A stretch of 10,963 nucleotides of DNA from Ramlibacter sp. (GTDB lineage Bacteria > Pseudomonadota > Gammaproteobacteria > Burkholderiales > Burkholderiaceae_C). Location: assembly GCA_028292185.1 (NCBI GenBank), contig JAQGMT010000449.1, forward strand, positions 1 through 10,963, given 5' to 3'. The notes under the pieces are model-generated. The model saw nothing but the letters and a program-made list of their open reading frames with translations, ran no database searches and was not told the DNA's origin. A program made the translations under genes and the position numbers. Below, one piece after another: positions 1 through 6,865 of this stretch. Position 1 is the stretch's first letter. Every line of letters starts with the position of its first letter.

Positions 1-409
1 CCACTTTGCCGCGCAGCAGCTTGACCTGCGAGCGCAGGTTCTTGCTTTCCAGCCTGCGCCTTTTGGAGGCCTTGGTCGGCTTCGTCGGCCGCCGCACCTT
101 GGGCGCCCGCGCGACACTGTCCACCAGCTCCTGCAGCCGCCCCATCGCCTCGGCCCGGTTCATGTCCTGGCTGCGGTGCGTCTGCGCCTTGATGACGAGC
201 ACGCCGTCGCGCGTAATGCGCTGGTCATTCAGCGCCAGCAGCCGCTCTTTGTGGTCCTCGCGCAAGGATGAGTTGGGGATGTCAAAGCGCAGGTGAATCG
301 CGCTGGACACCTTGTTCACGTTCTGGCCGCCGGCGCCCTGCGCGCGCATGGCCGTGATCTCGACTTCAGATTCGGGAATCACGGTGCTGGGTGGATCGGC
401 GGCGGACAT
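1..409 (-). CDS. arfB: Peptidyl-tRNA hydrolase ArfB, ribosome rescue factor (C-terminus cut by window edge)
   Basis: ArfB (YaeJ) enters the empty A site of ribosomes stalled on non-stop mRNA and hydrolyses the peptidyl-tRNA ester, as a backup to tmRNA. I translated this frame by hand because it runs off the left edge. From the ATG at 409-407, 136 residues are visible; the E. coli protein has about 140, so only a few are missing. The catalytic GGQ lies at residues 27-29 within RAQGAGGQNVNKVSSAIHLR, the hallmark of small class-I release-factor-like proteins. The visible C-terminus from about residue 103 is rich in Lys and Arg (KVRRPTKPTKASKRRR), matching the tail that ArfB inserts into the mRNA entry channel. 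The start lies 14 bases after the yejF stop with no clear Shine-Dalgarno, so translation is probably coupled to yejF. RF1/RF2 are excluded by the small size and the lack of their codon-recognition domains. Confidence 0.94.
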   Translation of the reverse strand, partial: MSAADPPSTVIPESEVEITAMRAQGAGGQNVNKVSSAIHLRFDIPNSSLREDHKERLLALNDQRITRDGVLVIKAQTHRSQDMNRAEAMGRLQELVDSVARAPKVRRPTKPTKASKRRRLESKNLRSQVKLLRGKV

Positions 410-423
410 GCGCGGCCGTGTGC

Positions 424-2019
424 TCAGGAACCCGCTGCGACGAGCGTGCGGGTGTATTCATTGCGCGGCGAGTCCAGCACCTGCAGCACCGGGCCGGCTT
501 CCACGATGTCTCCGTCCTTCATCACCATCACGTCGTGCGCCATGGCGCGGATCACGTCCACGTCGTGCGTGATCAGCAGGTAGCTCAGGCCCTTCTCCTT
601 CTGCAACTGGCTCAGCAGCTTGAGCACCTGCTTCTGGATCGTGACGTCCAGGGCGCTGGTCGGCTCGTCGAGCACCAGCAGGTCGGGCCCTACGATCAGC
701 GCTCGCGCGATCGCCAGCCGCTGCCTCTGGCCACCGGAGAATTCGTGCGGGTAGCGCTGCAGCAGCCCAGGGAACTGCGCCTCGCCCAGCCCGACATCCG
801 CCAGCGCCTGGATCACCCGCTCCCGCCGCTGCGGCAGCGGCAAGCCCGGTTCGTGCACCAGCAGGCCCTCACCGACGATTTCCTCGACGGTCATGCGCGG
901 GGACAGCGAAGAAAACGGGTCCTGGAACACCACCTGCACCAGGCGGCGGATGCCTTTGTTGGCCGCGGCATCCGGTCCCCAGCGGCGGCCCATCACGTCG
1001 AGGTCGCCGCCATGCGGCAACAGGCCCAGTGCCGCCAACGCCAGCGTCGACTTGCCCGATCCCGACTCGCCCACCACGCCGAGGGTGCGGCCCGGAGGGA
1101 TGGAAAAGCCCGCGCCCTTCACCGCCACGAACTCGCCCTTGCGGAACCAGCCGCGCACGCCTGGAATCGGGATCGGGTATTTCACCCTCAGCTCGCTCGC
1201 GCGCATCACCGGCTGCGCGCCCGCCGGCACGTCTTCGTCGATTTCACGCGCCGGCCGGCTCTCGATCAGTTTGCGGGTGTAGGCATGCTGCGGAGCGGCG
1301 AACACGGCGTCCACCTCGCCGTGCTCGACCAACCATCCGTCCTGCATCACGGCCACGCGGTCGGCGAATTTACGCACCAGGTTCAGATCGTGCGTGATCA
1401 GCAGCACGGACATTCCATAGCGCCGCTGCAGGTCCCCCAGCAAGTCCAGGATCTGGCCGCGCAAGGTGACATCGAGCGCGGTGGTGGGTTCATCGGCCAG
1501 CAATAGCTTGGGCCGGCAAGCCAGCGCCATCGCGATCATCGCGCGCTGACGTTGGCCGCCGGAGAGTTGATGCGGGAAGGCATTGACGCGCCGCTCGGGC
1601 TCGGGAATGCCCGTGTCCGCCAACAGCTCGATCGCGGCGCGATGCGCCTGCTGGCCCGAAAGGGCTTGCTTCAACTGCAGGACTTCCGCGATCTGGTTGC
1701 CCACGGTGTAGAGCGGGTTCAGCGCCGTCATCGGCTCCTGGAAAATCATCGCGATCTCACGCCCGCGCACCGCCAGAAGCTCGCGCTCCGGCAACTGGAG
1801 CAAGTCGCGCCCTTCGAACAGCGCCGACCCGGTGATCGTCGCGTTGTAGACCAGGCGCAGCAGGCTCAGCGCACTGACCGTCTTGCACGAACCCGACTCA
1901 CCCACCAGCGCCAGTTTCTCGCCCGCGCCGATGTGGAAGTCGATGCCATGCACGACCTCCTTGCCGCCGAAGGAAACCCGCAGGTCCTTGACGTCCAGCA
2001 GCGGGGTGAGCGCCGTCAT
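424..2019 (-). CDS. yejF: Peptide ABC transporter ATP-binding protein YejF (two fused ATPase domains)
   Basis: This 531-residue cytoplasmic protein carries both ATPase domains that power the YejABEF peptide importer. Domain 1 has Walker A at 40-47, Q-loop FQEP at 93-96, signature LSGGQRQR at 152-159, Walker B with the catalytic pair D176-E177, and H-loop His210. Domain 2 has Walker A GESGSGKS at 317-324, FQDP at 365-368, FSGGQRQR at 427-434, D451-E452 and His485. Segments near 242-250 and 517-525 (PQHAYTRKL, PRNEYTRTL) are the C-terminal motif typical of oligopeptide/dipeptide transporter ATPases. Length matches E. coli YejF (about 529). The ATG at 2019 overlaps the yejE stop as ATGA, with GGAG just upstream. 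One oddity: the first Walker A reads GESGSCKT, with Cys45 where the family has Gly; domain 2 is canonical. The family is certain; the peptide substrate in this organism is unknown. Confidence 0.95.
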   Translation of the reverse strand: MTALTPLLDVKDLRVSFGGKEVVHGIDFHIGAGEKLALVGESGSCKTVSALSLLRLVYNATITGSALFEGRDLLQLPERELLAVRGREIAMIFQEPMTALNPLYTVGNQIAEVLQLKQALSGQQAHRAAIELLADTGIPEPERRVNAFPHQLSGGQRQRAMIAMALACRPKLLLADEPTTALDVTLRGQILDLLGDLQRRYGMSVLLITHDLNLVRKFADRVAVMQDGWLVEHGEVDAVFAAPQHAYTRKLIESRPAREIDEDVPAGAQPVMRASELRVKYPIPIPGVRGWFRKGEFVAVKGAGFSIPPGRTLGVVGESGSGKSTLALAALGLLPHGGDLDVMGRRWGPDAAANKGIRRLVQVVFQDPFSSLSPRMTVEEIVGEGLLVHEPGLPLPQRRERVIQALADVGLGEAQFPGLLQRYPHEFSGGQRQRLAIARALIVGPDLLVLDEPTSALDVTIQKQVLKLLSQLQKEKGLSYLLITHDVDVIRAMAHDVMVMKDGDIVEAGPVLQVLDSPRNEYTRTLVAAGS

Positions 2020-3149
2020 TTCTCCGCCTTGCGCGGGTCGAGCGCGTCACGCAACGCGTCGCCCATGAACGTGAGCAGCAGCAGCGTGAGCACGAGGACG
2101 GCGAAGGTCGAAAGCGAAATCCACCAGGCGTCGATGTTGTTCTTGCCCTGGCTCAATAGTTCCCCGAGTGACGGCGTGCCGGGTGGTACGCCCAGGCCAA
2201 GGAAGTCGAGTGAAGTCAAAGCCAGGATGGCGCCGCTCATGCGAAACGGCAGAAAGGTGACCACGGGCGTCATGCTGTTGGGCATGATGTGCCGCCACAT
2301 GATCCTGCCGTTGCCCACGCCGAGAGCGCGCGCGGCCCGCACGTAGTCCATCTGCCGGTTGCGCAGGAACTCGGCGCGCACATAGTCCGCGAGCGACATC
2401 CACCCGAACACGCTGAGCAGGATCACCAACAGGGCCACGCTCGGCGCGAAGATCGCACTGAAGATGATCAGCAGATATAACTCCGGCATCGAGCTCCAGA
2501 TCTCGATGAAGCGCTGGAACGCGAGGTCGGTCTTGCCGGCGAAGTACCCTTGCACCGCGCCCGCGGCAATGCCCAGCGCGGTGCCTATCGCCGTCAGCGC
2601 GATGCCGAACAACACACTGACCCGGAAGCCATAAATCAGCTGGGCCAAGAGATCGCGGCCGCGGTCGTCGGTGCCGAACCAGTTCTCCGTCGTAGGCGCG
2701 GCGGGACTCGGCGACTTGGCGAAGTAGTTCAGGGTGTTGGGGCCATAGTGATTGGGTGCAAAAAGAGCCCAGTTGGAGCCGCGCGTGATGCGCTCCCGCA
2801 CGAACGGATCCAGGTAATCCGCGGGCGTGGGAAAGTCGCCGCCGAAGGTCTGCTCCGAATAGTCCCGCAGCACCGGAAAGTAGGTTTTTCCTTCGTAGCG
2901 CACGATCAAGGGGCGGTCGTTAGAGATCACTTCCGCAAGCAGGCTCAAGGCCACCATCGCGCAGAAGATCACCAGGCTCCAATAGCCCAGGCGATTGCGC
3001 TTGAAGCGAAGCCAGGCCCGCCGTCCCGGAGACGGGTGCGTGTCTTTGCCAGGGTCGCCGTGGATCCGGCTCTGCCGGTCCACTTGCGGCGCCGCCCTGG
3101 GGGGGAGGCCGCCAGAGGCCGCTTCGGGGAGGTTACTCAAATTTGACAC
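2016..3149 (-). CDS. yejE: Peptide ABC transporter permease YejE
   Basis: One of the two inner-membrane channel subunits of the YejABEF peptide importer. The 377-residue frame has hydrophobic segments near 57-76, 177-199, 224-250, 292-318 and 342-364. The permease coupling loop that contacts the ATPase lies at 268-291 (YVRAARALGVGNGRIMWRHI). After it, TSLDFLGLGVPPGTPSLGEL (312-331) is characteristic of DppC/OppC-type permeases, and YejE's long periplasmic insert lies between the first two membrane segments. The start is GTG at 3149-3147, overlapping the yejB end by 17 bases. It gives MSNLS, which resembles the MSRLS start I recall for E. coli YejE. Residues about 8-40 have no counterpart there, are Pro/Gly-rich, and come from hairpin-forming repetitive DNA, explaining a length about 36 above E. 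coli. Other in-frame starts are TTG at 3140 and GTG at 3083; no ATG precedes the membrane region. Confidence 0.93.
   Translation of the reverse strand: MSNLSNLPEAASGGLPPRAAPQVDRQSRIHGDPGKDTHPSPGRRAWLRFKRNRLGYWSLVIFCAMVALSLLAEVISNDRPLIVRYEGKTYFPVLRDYSEQTFGGDFPTPADYLDPFVRERITRGSNWALFAPNHYGPNTLNYFAKSPSPAAPTTENWFGTDDRGRDLLAQLIYGFRVSVLFGIALTAIGTALGIAAGAVQGYFAGKTDLAFQRFIEIWSSMPELYLLIIFSAIFAPSVALLVILLSVFGWMSLADYVRAEFLRNRQMDYVRAARALGVGNGRIMWRHIMPNSMTPVVTFLPFRMSGAILALTSLDFLGLGVPPGTPSLGELLSQGKNNIDAWWISLSTFAVLVLTLLLLTFMGDALRDALDPRKAEK
3044..3126. repeat. Structured GC-rich repeat-like segment inside the yejE 5' end
   Basis: This stretch holds four local structures side by side. There is a 10-base inverted repeat with a one-base bulge and three-base loop (3060-3083; arms GTGGA/TCCAC and CCGGC/GCCGG). 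A perfect 10-base palindrome, GCGGCGCCGC, lies at 3086-3095. A run of seven G occupies 3099-3105. GAGGCCGC occurs as a direct repeat at 3105-3112 and 3115-3122. Together they encode the non-conserved N-terminal part of YejE. The density of structure resembles dispersed REP-like intergenic elements of Comamonadaceae genomes; that identification is inference from resemblance, since no second copy lies in the window. The outer limits are approximate. Confidence 0.4.
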
Positions 3150-4155
3150 GCGGGTCCACCCAGACGTAGCAGAGGTCGCTCACGAGTTTGGTCACGAGGC
3201 CGATCAGCGTGAACAGGTACAAGGTGCCCAGCACCACTGGATAGTCGCGGCGGATCACGCTCTCGTAGCTCAGGAGGCCGAGCCCGTCGAGCGAGAACAA
3301 GGTTTCGATCAGCAGCGACCCGGTGAAGAATGCGCCGATGAAGGCCGAGGGAAAGCCCGTGATGATCGGTATCAGCGCGTTGCGGAACACGTGCTTCCAG
3401 AGCACCCGGTTTTCATCGAGGCCCTTGGCGCGCGCGGTGAGCACGTATTGCTTGCGGATCTCCTCGAGGAATGAATTCTTGGTCAGCATCGCCGTCACGG
3501 CGAAACTGCCGAAAACCATCGCCGTGACGGGCAGCGTGATGTGCCAGAGATAGTCCACGATGCGCGCACCCCAACTCAACTCGTCCCAATTCGCGGAAGT
3601 CAGTCCCCGCAGCGGAAACCACTGCAGCTGTCCGCCGAAGATCACCAGCAAGGCGACGCCCAGCACAAAGCCCGGAATGGCGTAACCCACCAGGATGATC
3701 AGTGTCGTGACCAGGTCGAAGCGAGTGCCGGCGCGCACCGCCTTGGCGACCCCGAGCGGGACGGCGATGCCGTAGCTGATGAGAAAAGTCCACAGCCCCA
3801 GGCTGATCGACACCGGCAGCTTTTCCACCACCAGGCTCCACACGTCCTTGTTCTGGAAAAAGCTTTTGCCCAGGTCGAAGCGCGCGAACTGGCCGAGCAT
3901 CTGCAGCAGCCGCTCGTGCGCCGGCTTGTCGAATCCGTACAGCGCCTTGATCTGCTCCAGCCGTTTCGGATCGACGCCCTGGTTGCCGCGGTAACTGGAG
4001 CCGCCCGATTCCACGCCGCCGAAACCCTTGGCCTCCGACAGGTACTGTTCGACCGGCCCGCCCGGCACGAACTGGATCACCGCGAAGGTGATCAGCAGCA
4101 CCCCCAGCAGCGTGGGGATCATCAGCAGCAGGCGCCGCAGGATGTACGACATCAT
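3133..4155 (-). CDS. yejB: Peptide ABC transporter permease YejB
   Basis: The second inner-membrane channel subunit of the YejABEF importer, 340 residues. It begins MMSYILRRLLLMIPTLLGVL, the N-terminal signature of DppB/OppB-type permeases (a positive patch followed by a membrane helix at about 9-30). Further hydrophobic segments lie near 115-137, 150-172, 205-224, 262-283 and 308-330. The coupling loop sits at about 231-260 (EEIRKQYVLTARAKGL followed by RVLWKHVFRNAL). The C-terminal WVDPRVKFE matches the family ending. The frame stays open upstream to 4734, but that extra part is Arg/Gln/His-rich out-of-frame translation of yejA. I chose the ATG at 4155-4153, which overlaps the yejA stop as ATGA and has GGGAGG nine bases upstream. 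A second ATG follows immediately at 4152. It pairs with YejE and depends on YejF for ATP hydrolysis. Confidence 0.95.
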   Translation of the reverse strand: MMSYILRRLLLMIPTLLGVLLITFAVIQFVPGGPVEQYLSEAKGFGGVESGGSSYRGNQGVDPKRLEQIKALYGFDKPAHERLLQMLGQFARFDLGKSFFQNKDVWSLVVEKLPVSISLGLWTFLISYGIAVPLGVAKAVRAGTRFDLVTTLIILVGYAIPGFVLGVALLVIFGGQLQWFPLRGLTSANWDELSWGARIVDYLWHITLPVTAMVFGSFAVTAMLTKNSFLEEIRKQYVLTARAKGLDENRVLWKHVFRNALIPIITGFPSAFIGAFFTGSLLIETLFSLDGLGLLSYESVIRRDYPVVLGTLYLFTLIGLVTKLVSDLCYVWVDPRVKFE

Positions 4156-5990
4156 GGTTGCGATCCTCCCTGTCCCGCGCCTTGCGCCGCGCCCTTGGCC
4201 CACCACGTGAACATCACCCACTCCTCGGCATTGGCGTACGAGGGCATTGGCGACTTGAAGGCCAGCCGCTGCTGGTTGTAGGCGATGCGATGCGCCGTCA
4301 GTGTCCACTGGGGCACGAGGTAGTGGCTGTGCATGATGACGCGATCCAGCGCGCGGCAGGCGGGCAGCAGCTGCGCTTTGGTCTTGGCGCTCACCATGGC
4401 CTGCACCAACGCGTCGACCGCAGGACTCTTCACGCCCATGTAGTTGCCCGAACTTTCGGTGTCCGCCGCCTTGCTGCCGAACACGTCGGCCAGCTGCTGG
4501 CCCGGATCGTGGGTGCCGGGAAAATTGATGGTGGTGATGTCGAACTCGAACTTGTCCAGCCGCTGCTGGTACAGCGCGAAATCGACCGAGGCGAACGTCA
4601 AGGTGATTCCGAGTTTCTCGAGGTTTCGCATCCACGGGGCGACGGTGCGAACGCCGCCTTCCTTGCTGTCCATGTATTCCAGCACCATGGCCTGGCCTTT
4701 GGCATTGCGCAGCGCGCCGTCGCGGTATTCCCATCCGGCCTGCTTCAACAGCGCCTGGGCCTTGCGCAGGTTGTCACGCAGCGAACGGCCGGGCCCTTCG
4801 GTGGTGGGCGGCTCGTACATCGGGCCGAACACGGCCACGGGCACTTTCGCGCGCCACGGCTCGAGCAACGCGGCTTCCTCGGGCGAAGGCAATCCGGTGG
4901 CGGCGCAATCGGTGTTGCCAAACAGGTCGCGCACACGCGGGTAGCCGTTGTAGAACAACTGGCGGCTCATCCACTCGAAATCCAGTGCGAGGTCCAGCGC
5001 CTCACGCACGCGCGGGTCGGACAAGAACGGTTTGCGGCTGTTAAGCACAAAACTCTGGAAGCCGGCGGGCTGCTTGTGCTCGAAGGCCTTCTTCACCAAC
5101 TCGCCCGAATCGAAGCGCTTGCCATTGACGCGGCGGGCCCAGTCGCCGGCGGAATAAAAACTCATCATGTCGAATTCAGCGGCCTTGAACGCCTCCAGGC
5201 GCGCGGTGGCGTCCCGGTAGATCTTCACGGTGATGCGATCGAAGTTGTGGCTGCCATGCTTCACCGCCAGGTCACGCGCCCAGTAGTCGGGATCGCGCAC
5301 GTAGGTGATGTCCTTGCCGAAACGCACCGGCCCGATCTTGTACGGACCGCTGCCGATCGGAATGTCCATCACCACTTGGTCGAAGGGCTTGGCCTTGCCG
5401 TTTTCCATGCCCCACGCGCGGCTGAAAATCGGCAGGCCGCCCACCGTCAGCGGCAGTTCGCGATTGGGCTTCTTGAAGCGGAAACGCACGGTGCGCGCAT
5501 CGAGCACGTCGCAGCCCGCGACATCCTCCAGCGATGTCTTGAAGCTGGGCGAAACGAACGGCCCGATCAGCGTGTCGTAGCTGTGTTTGACGTCGGCCGC
5601 TTCCACCGGCGCGCCATTGTGGAAGCGCGCCTGCGGCCGCAAGCGGAAGGTGACGCTCAGACGGTCCTCGGCCACCGCCACATCCTCTGCCAGCAAGCCA
5701 TAGCCCGAAGCGGTTTCGTCCATCGAACCGGCCAGCAGCGTGTCGAACATCAGCGCGGCGAGATACGCCGGTGGCGCGCCCTTGATGGTGAACGGGTTGT
5801 ACTTGTCGAAGGTGGAATAGCGCTGGTTGCTCACCAGGCGCAGCTCGCCGCCGCGCGGCGCGGCCGGGTTCACGTAGTCGAAGGCCGTGAAACCGGCCGG
5901 ATATTTCAGGTCGTCCCAGAGCGCATAGCCGTGCGCGGCCCAGCACGGCGGCGCCAGCAGAGACGCCAGAAATAAGAGCCATGCCCGCAT
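4152..5990 (-). CDS. yejA: Periplasmic peptide-binding protein YejA (microcin C/peptide importer)
   Basis: The solute-binding subunit that captures peptides in the periplasm and delivers them to YejBE. From ATG 5990-5988 it is 612 residues; E. coli YejA has about 604. The N-terminus MRAWLLFLASLLAPPCWA is a Sec signal peptide (positive start, hydrophobic core, probable cleavage after Ala18 before AHGYALW). The Cys at 16 follows two prolines and is not a lipobox, so this is a soluble periplasmic protein. The segment at about 115-141 (FRLRPQARFHNGAPVEAADV and onward) is the conserved block of family 5 extracellular binding proteins, and the N-terminal YPAGFTAFDYVNPAAPRGG is typical of the YejA branch. 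The frame could begin at a GTG at 6026, but that would bury the signal peptide. No strong Shine-Dalgarno precedes the ATG. It is first gene of the operon, 38 bases from divergent fabI. The natural peptide ligand cannot be told from sequence. Confidence 0.94.
   Translation of the reverse strand: MRAWLLFLASLLAPPCWAAHGYALWDDLKYPAGFTAFDYVNPAAPRGGELRLVSNQRYSTFDKYNPFTIKGAPPAYLAALMFDTLLAGSMDETASGYGLLAEDVAVAEDRLSVTFRLRPQARFHNGAPVEAADVKHSYDTLIGPFVSPSFKTSLEDVAGCDVLDARTVRFRFKKPNRELPLTVGGLPIFSRAWGMENGKAKPFDQVVMDIPIGSGPYKIGPVRFGKDITYVRDPDYWARDLAVKHGSHNFDRITVKIYRDATARLEAFKAAEFDMMSFYSAGDWARRVNGKRFDSGELVKKAFEHKQPAGFQSFVLNSRKPFLSDPRVREALDLALDFEWMSRQLFYNGYPRVRDLFGNTDCAATGLPSPEEAALLEPWRAKVPVAVFGPMYEPPTTEGPGRSLRDNLRKAQALLKQAGWEYRDGALRNAKGQAMVLEYMDSKEGGVRTVAPWMRNLEKLGITLTFASVDFALYQQRLDKFEFDITTINFPGTHDPGQQLADVFGSKAADTESSGNYMGVKSPAVDALVQAMVSAKTKAQLLPACRALDRVIMHSHYLVPQWTLTAHRIAYNQQRLAFKSPMPSYANAEEWVMFTWWAKGAAQGAGQGGSQP
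4165..4170 (-). promoter_or_regulatory. Ribosome-binding site of yejB
   Basis: On the minus strand this reads GGGAGG, nine bases upstream of the first ATG (4155) and twelve upstream of the second. It lies inside the last codons of yejA, and it decides the yejB start against the much longer open frame that continues to 4734. Confidence 0.75.
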
Positions 5991-5998
5991 GCGACAAT
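5990..5998 (+). promoter_or_regulatory. Candidate extended -10 promoter of fabI
   Basis: The plus strand reads TGC followed by GACAAT, an extended -10 arrangement matching four of six TATAAT positions. It lies about 30 bases before the fabI ATG, implying a leader of roughly 20-25 bases. No good -35 box is present, as is common for extended -10 promoters. The TG overlaps the yejA start codon on the other strand. This is a pattern call only. Confidence 0.3.
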
Positions 5999-6028
5999 TC
6001 TGCACAGATTTTTTACTCGAAGACACCT

Positions 6029-6826
6029 ATGGGCTTTCTGGCTGGCAAGAAATTGTTGATCACCGGCGTGCTGTCGAACCGCTCGATCGCCTACGGCATT
6101 GCCAGAGCGTGCCACGTCCAAGGCGCGGAACTGGCCTTCAGCTACGTGGGCGAGCGCTTCAAGGAGCGCATCACCGAGTTCGCCGCGGAGTTCGGCTCCA
6201 GCCTGATCTTCGACTGCGACGTCGGCGACGACGCGCAGATCGAGCGGATGTTCACGGACCTGTCCGCCACCTGGCCCAAGTTCGACGGATTCGTGCACAG
6301 CATCGGCTTCGCCCCGCGCGAAGCGATCTCCGGCAACTTCCTGGACGGGATGACGCGCGAAAATTTCAGGATCGCGCACGACATCAGCGCCTACAGTTTT
6401 CCGGGGCTGGCCAAGGCGGCGCTGCCGTTCCTGAACGACAAGGCGGCGCTGCTTACGCTCAGCTACCTGGGCGCCATCCGCACCGTGCCCAACTACAACA
6501 CCATGGGCCTGGCGAAGGCCAGCCTGGAAGCTTCGGTGCGCTACCTCGCCGAGGCCGTGGGTTGCCTGCCCGACGGCCGCAGCATCCGGGTCAATGGCAT
6601 CAGTGCAGGCCCCATCAAGACGCTGGCCGCCAGCGGCATCAAGGATTTCGGCAAGCTGCTCAGCGTGATCGCCAATGCCGCGCCGATCCGCCGCAACGTG
6701 ACCATCGAAGACGTGGGCAATGTCGCCGCATTCCTGCTCAGCGACCTGGCCGGCGGCGTCACCGCCGAAATCACCTACGTCGATGGCGGCTTCAGCCAGA
6801 CCGCTGTCGCGGTGGTGGAAGCCTGA
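6029..6826 (+). CDS. fabI: Enoyl-[acyl-carrier-protein] reductase (NADH) FabI
   Basis: FabI catalyses the last step of each elongation round of type II fatty acid synthesis, reducing trans-2-enoyl-ACP with NADH in the cytosol; it is the target of triclosan. The 265-residue protein is collinear with E. coli FabI (262). Catalytic Tyr146, Tyr156 and Lys163 sit at the E. coli positions within SYLGAIRTVPNYNTMGLAKA. The nucleotide-binding start is GKKLLITGVLSNRSIAYGIA (6-25), CDV is at 63-65 and SIGFAP at 91-96. Gly93, Met159 and the Phe of KDF (Phe207) are the usual triclosan-contact residues, so nothing suggests resistance. A three-residue insertion near 178-186 accounts for the extra length. The ATG at 6029 gives the family start MGFL; the frame is open to 5981, but that part overlaps the yejA start. 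The Shine-Dalgarno is weak (AAGA). It is probably monocistronic, since the next gene is convergent. Confidence 0.97.
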   Translation: MGFLAGKKLLITGVLSNRSIAYGIARACHVQGAELAFSYVGERFKERITEFAAEFGSSLIFDCDVGDDAQIERMFTDLSATWPKFDGFVHSIGFAPREAISGNFLDGMTRENFRIAHDISAYSFPGLAKAALPFLNDKAALLTLSYLGAIRTVPNYNTMGLAKASLEASVRYLAEAVGCLPDGRSIRVNGISAGPIKTLAASGIKDFGKLLSVIANAAPIRRNVTIEDVGNVAAFLLSDLAGGVTAEITYVDGGFSQTAVAVVEA

Positions 6827-6830
6827 GCAC

Positions 6831-6848
6831 GAAGTCGCAGCCGACTCC
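6831..6848. terminator. Weak hairpin between convergent fabI and decarboxylase
   Basis: The 39 bases between the two convergent stop codons contain AGTCG (6833-6837) and CGACT (6842-6846), a five-base stem with a four-base loop, usable from either strand. No T-run follows directly; TTTTT at 6871-6875 lies 25 bases on, inside the end of the decarboxylase. It is a marginal candidate for a shared terminator. Confidence 0.2.
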
Positions 6849-6865
6849 GAAGGCCCGGCTTCCTC

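Noticed and set aside
391..1506. Long plus-strand open frame (371 codons) opposite yejF
   Set aside because: It is antisense to a fully conserved ATPase. Its translation is Gln/His/Arg/Leu-rich with no motif, as expected from GC-rich antisense frames.
4156..4734. Upstream extension of the yejB frame
   Set aside because: The extra 193 residues are out-of-frame yejA sequence without family resemblance. GGGAGG nine bases before the ATG at 4155, plus the canonical permease N-terminus, settle the start.
4158..5975. Plus-strand open frame of 605 codons opposite yejA
   Set aside because: The length is impressive, but it mirrors yejA over nearly its whole span, has no recognisable domain, and is rich in Val, Arg, His and Gln. 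It reflects the lack of antisense stop codons in GC-rich coding DNA.
5925..5990. Lipoprotein signal in YejA
   Set aside because: The Cys at residue 16 is preceded by Ala-Pro-Pro, which does not fit a lipobox, and an ordinary signal peptidase I site follows.
5991..6026. Earlier GTG start for yejA
   Set aside because: It would place 12 polar residues before the signal peptide and brings no ribosome-binding site. The ATG at 5990 gives a normal Sec signal.
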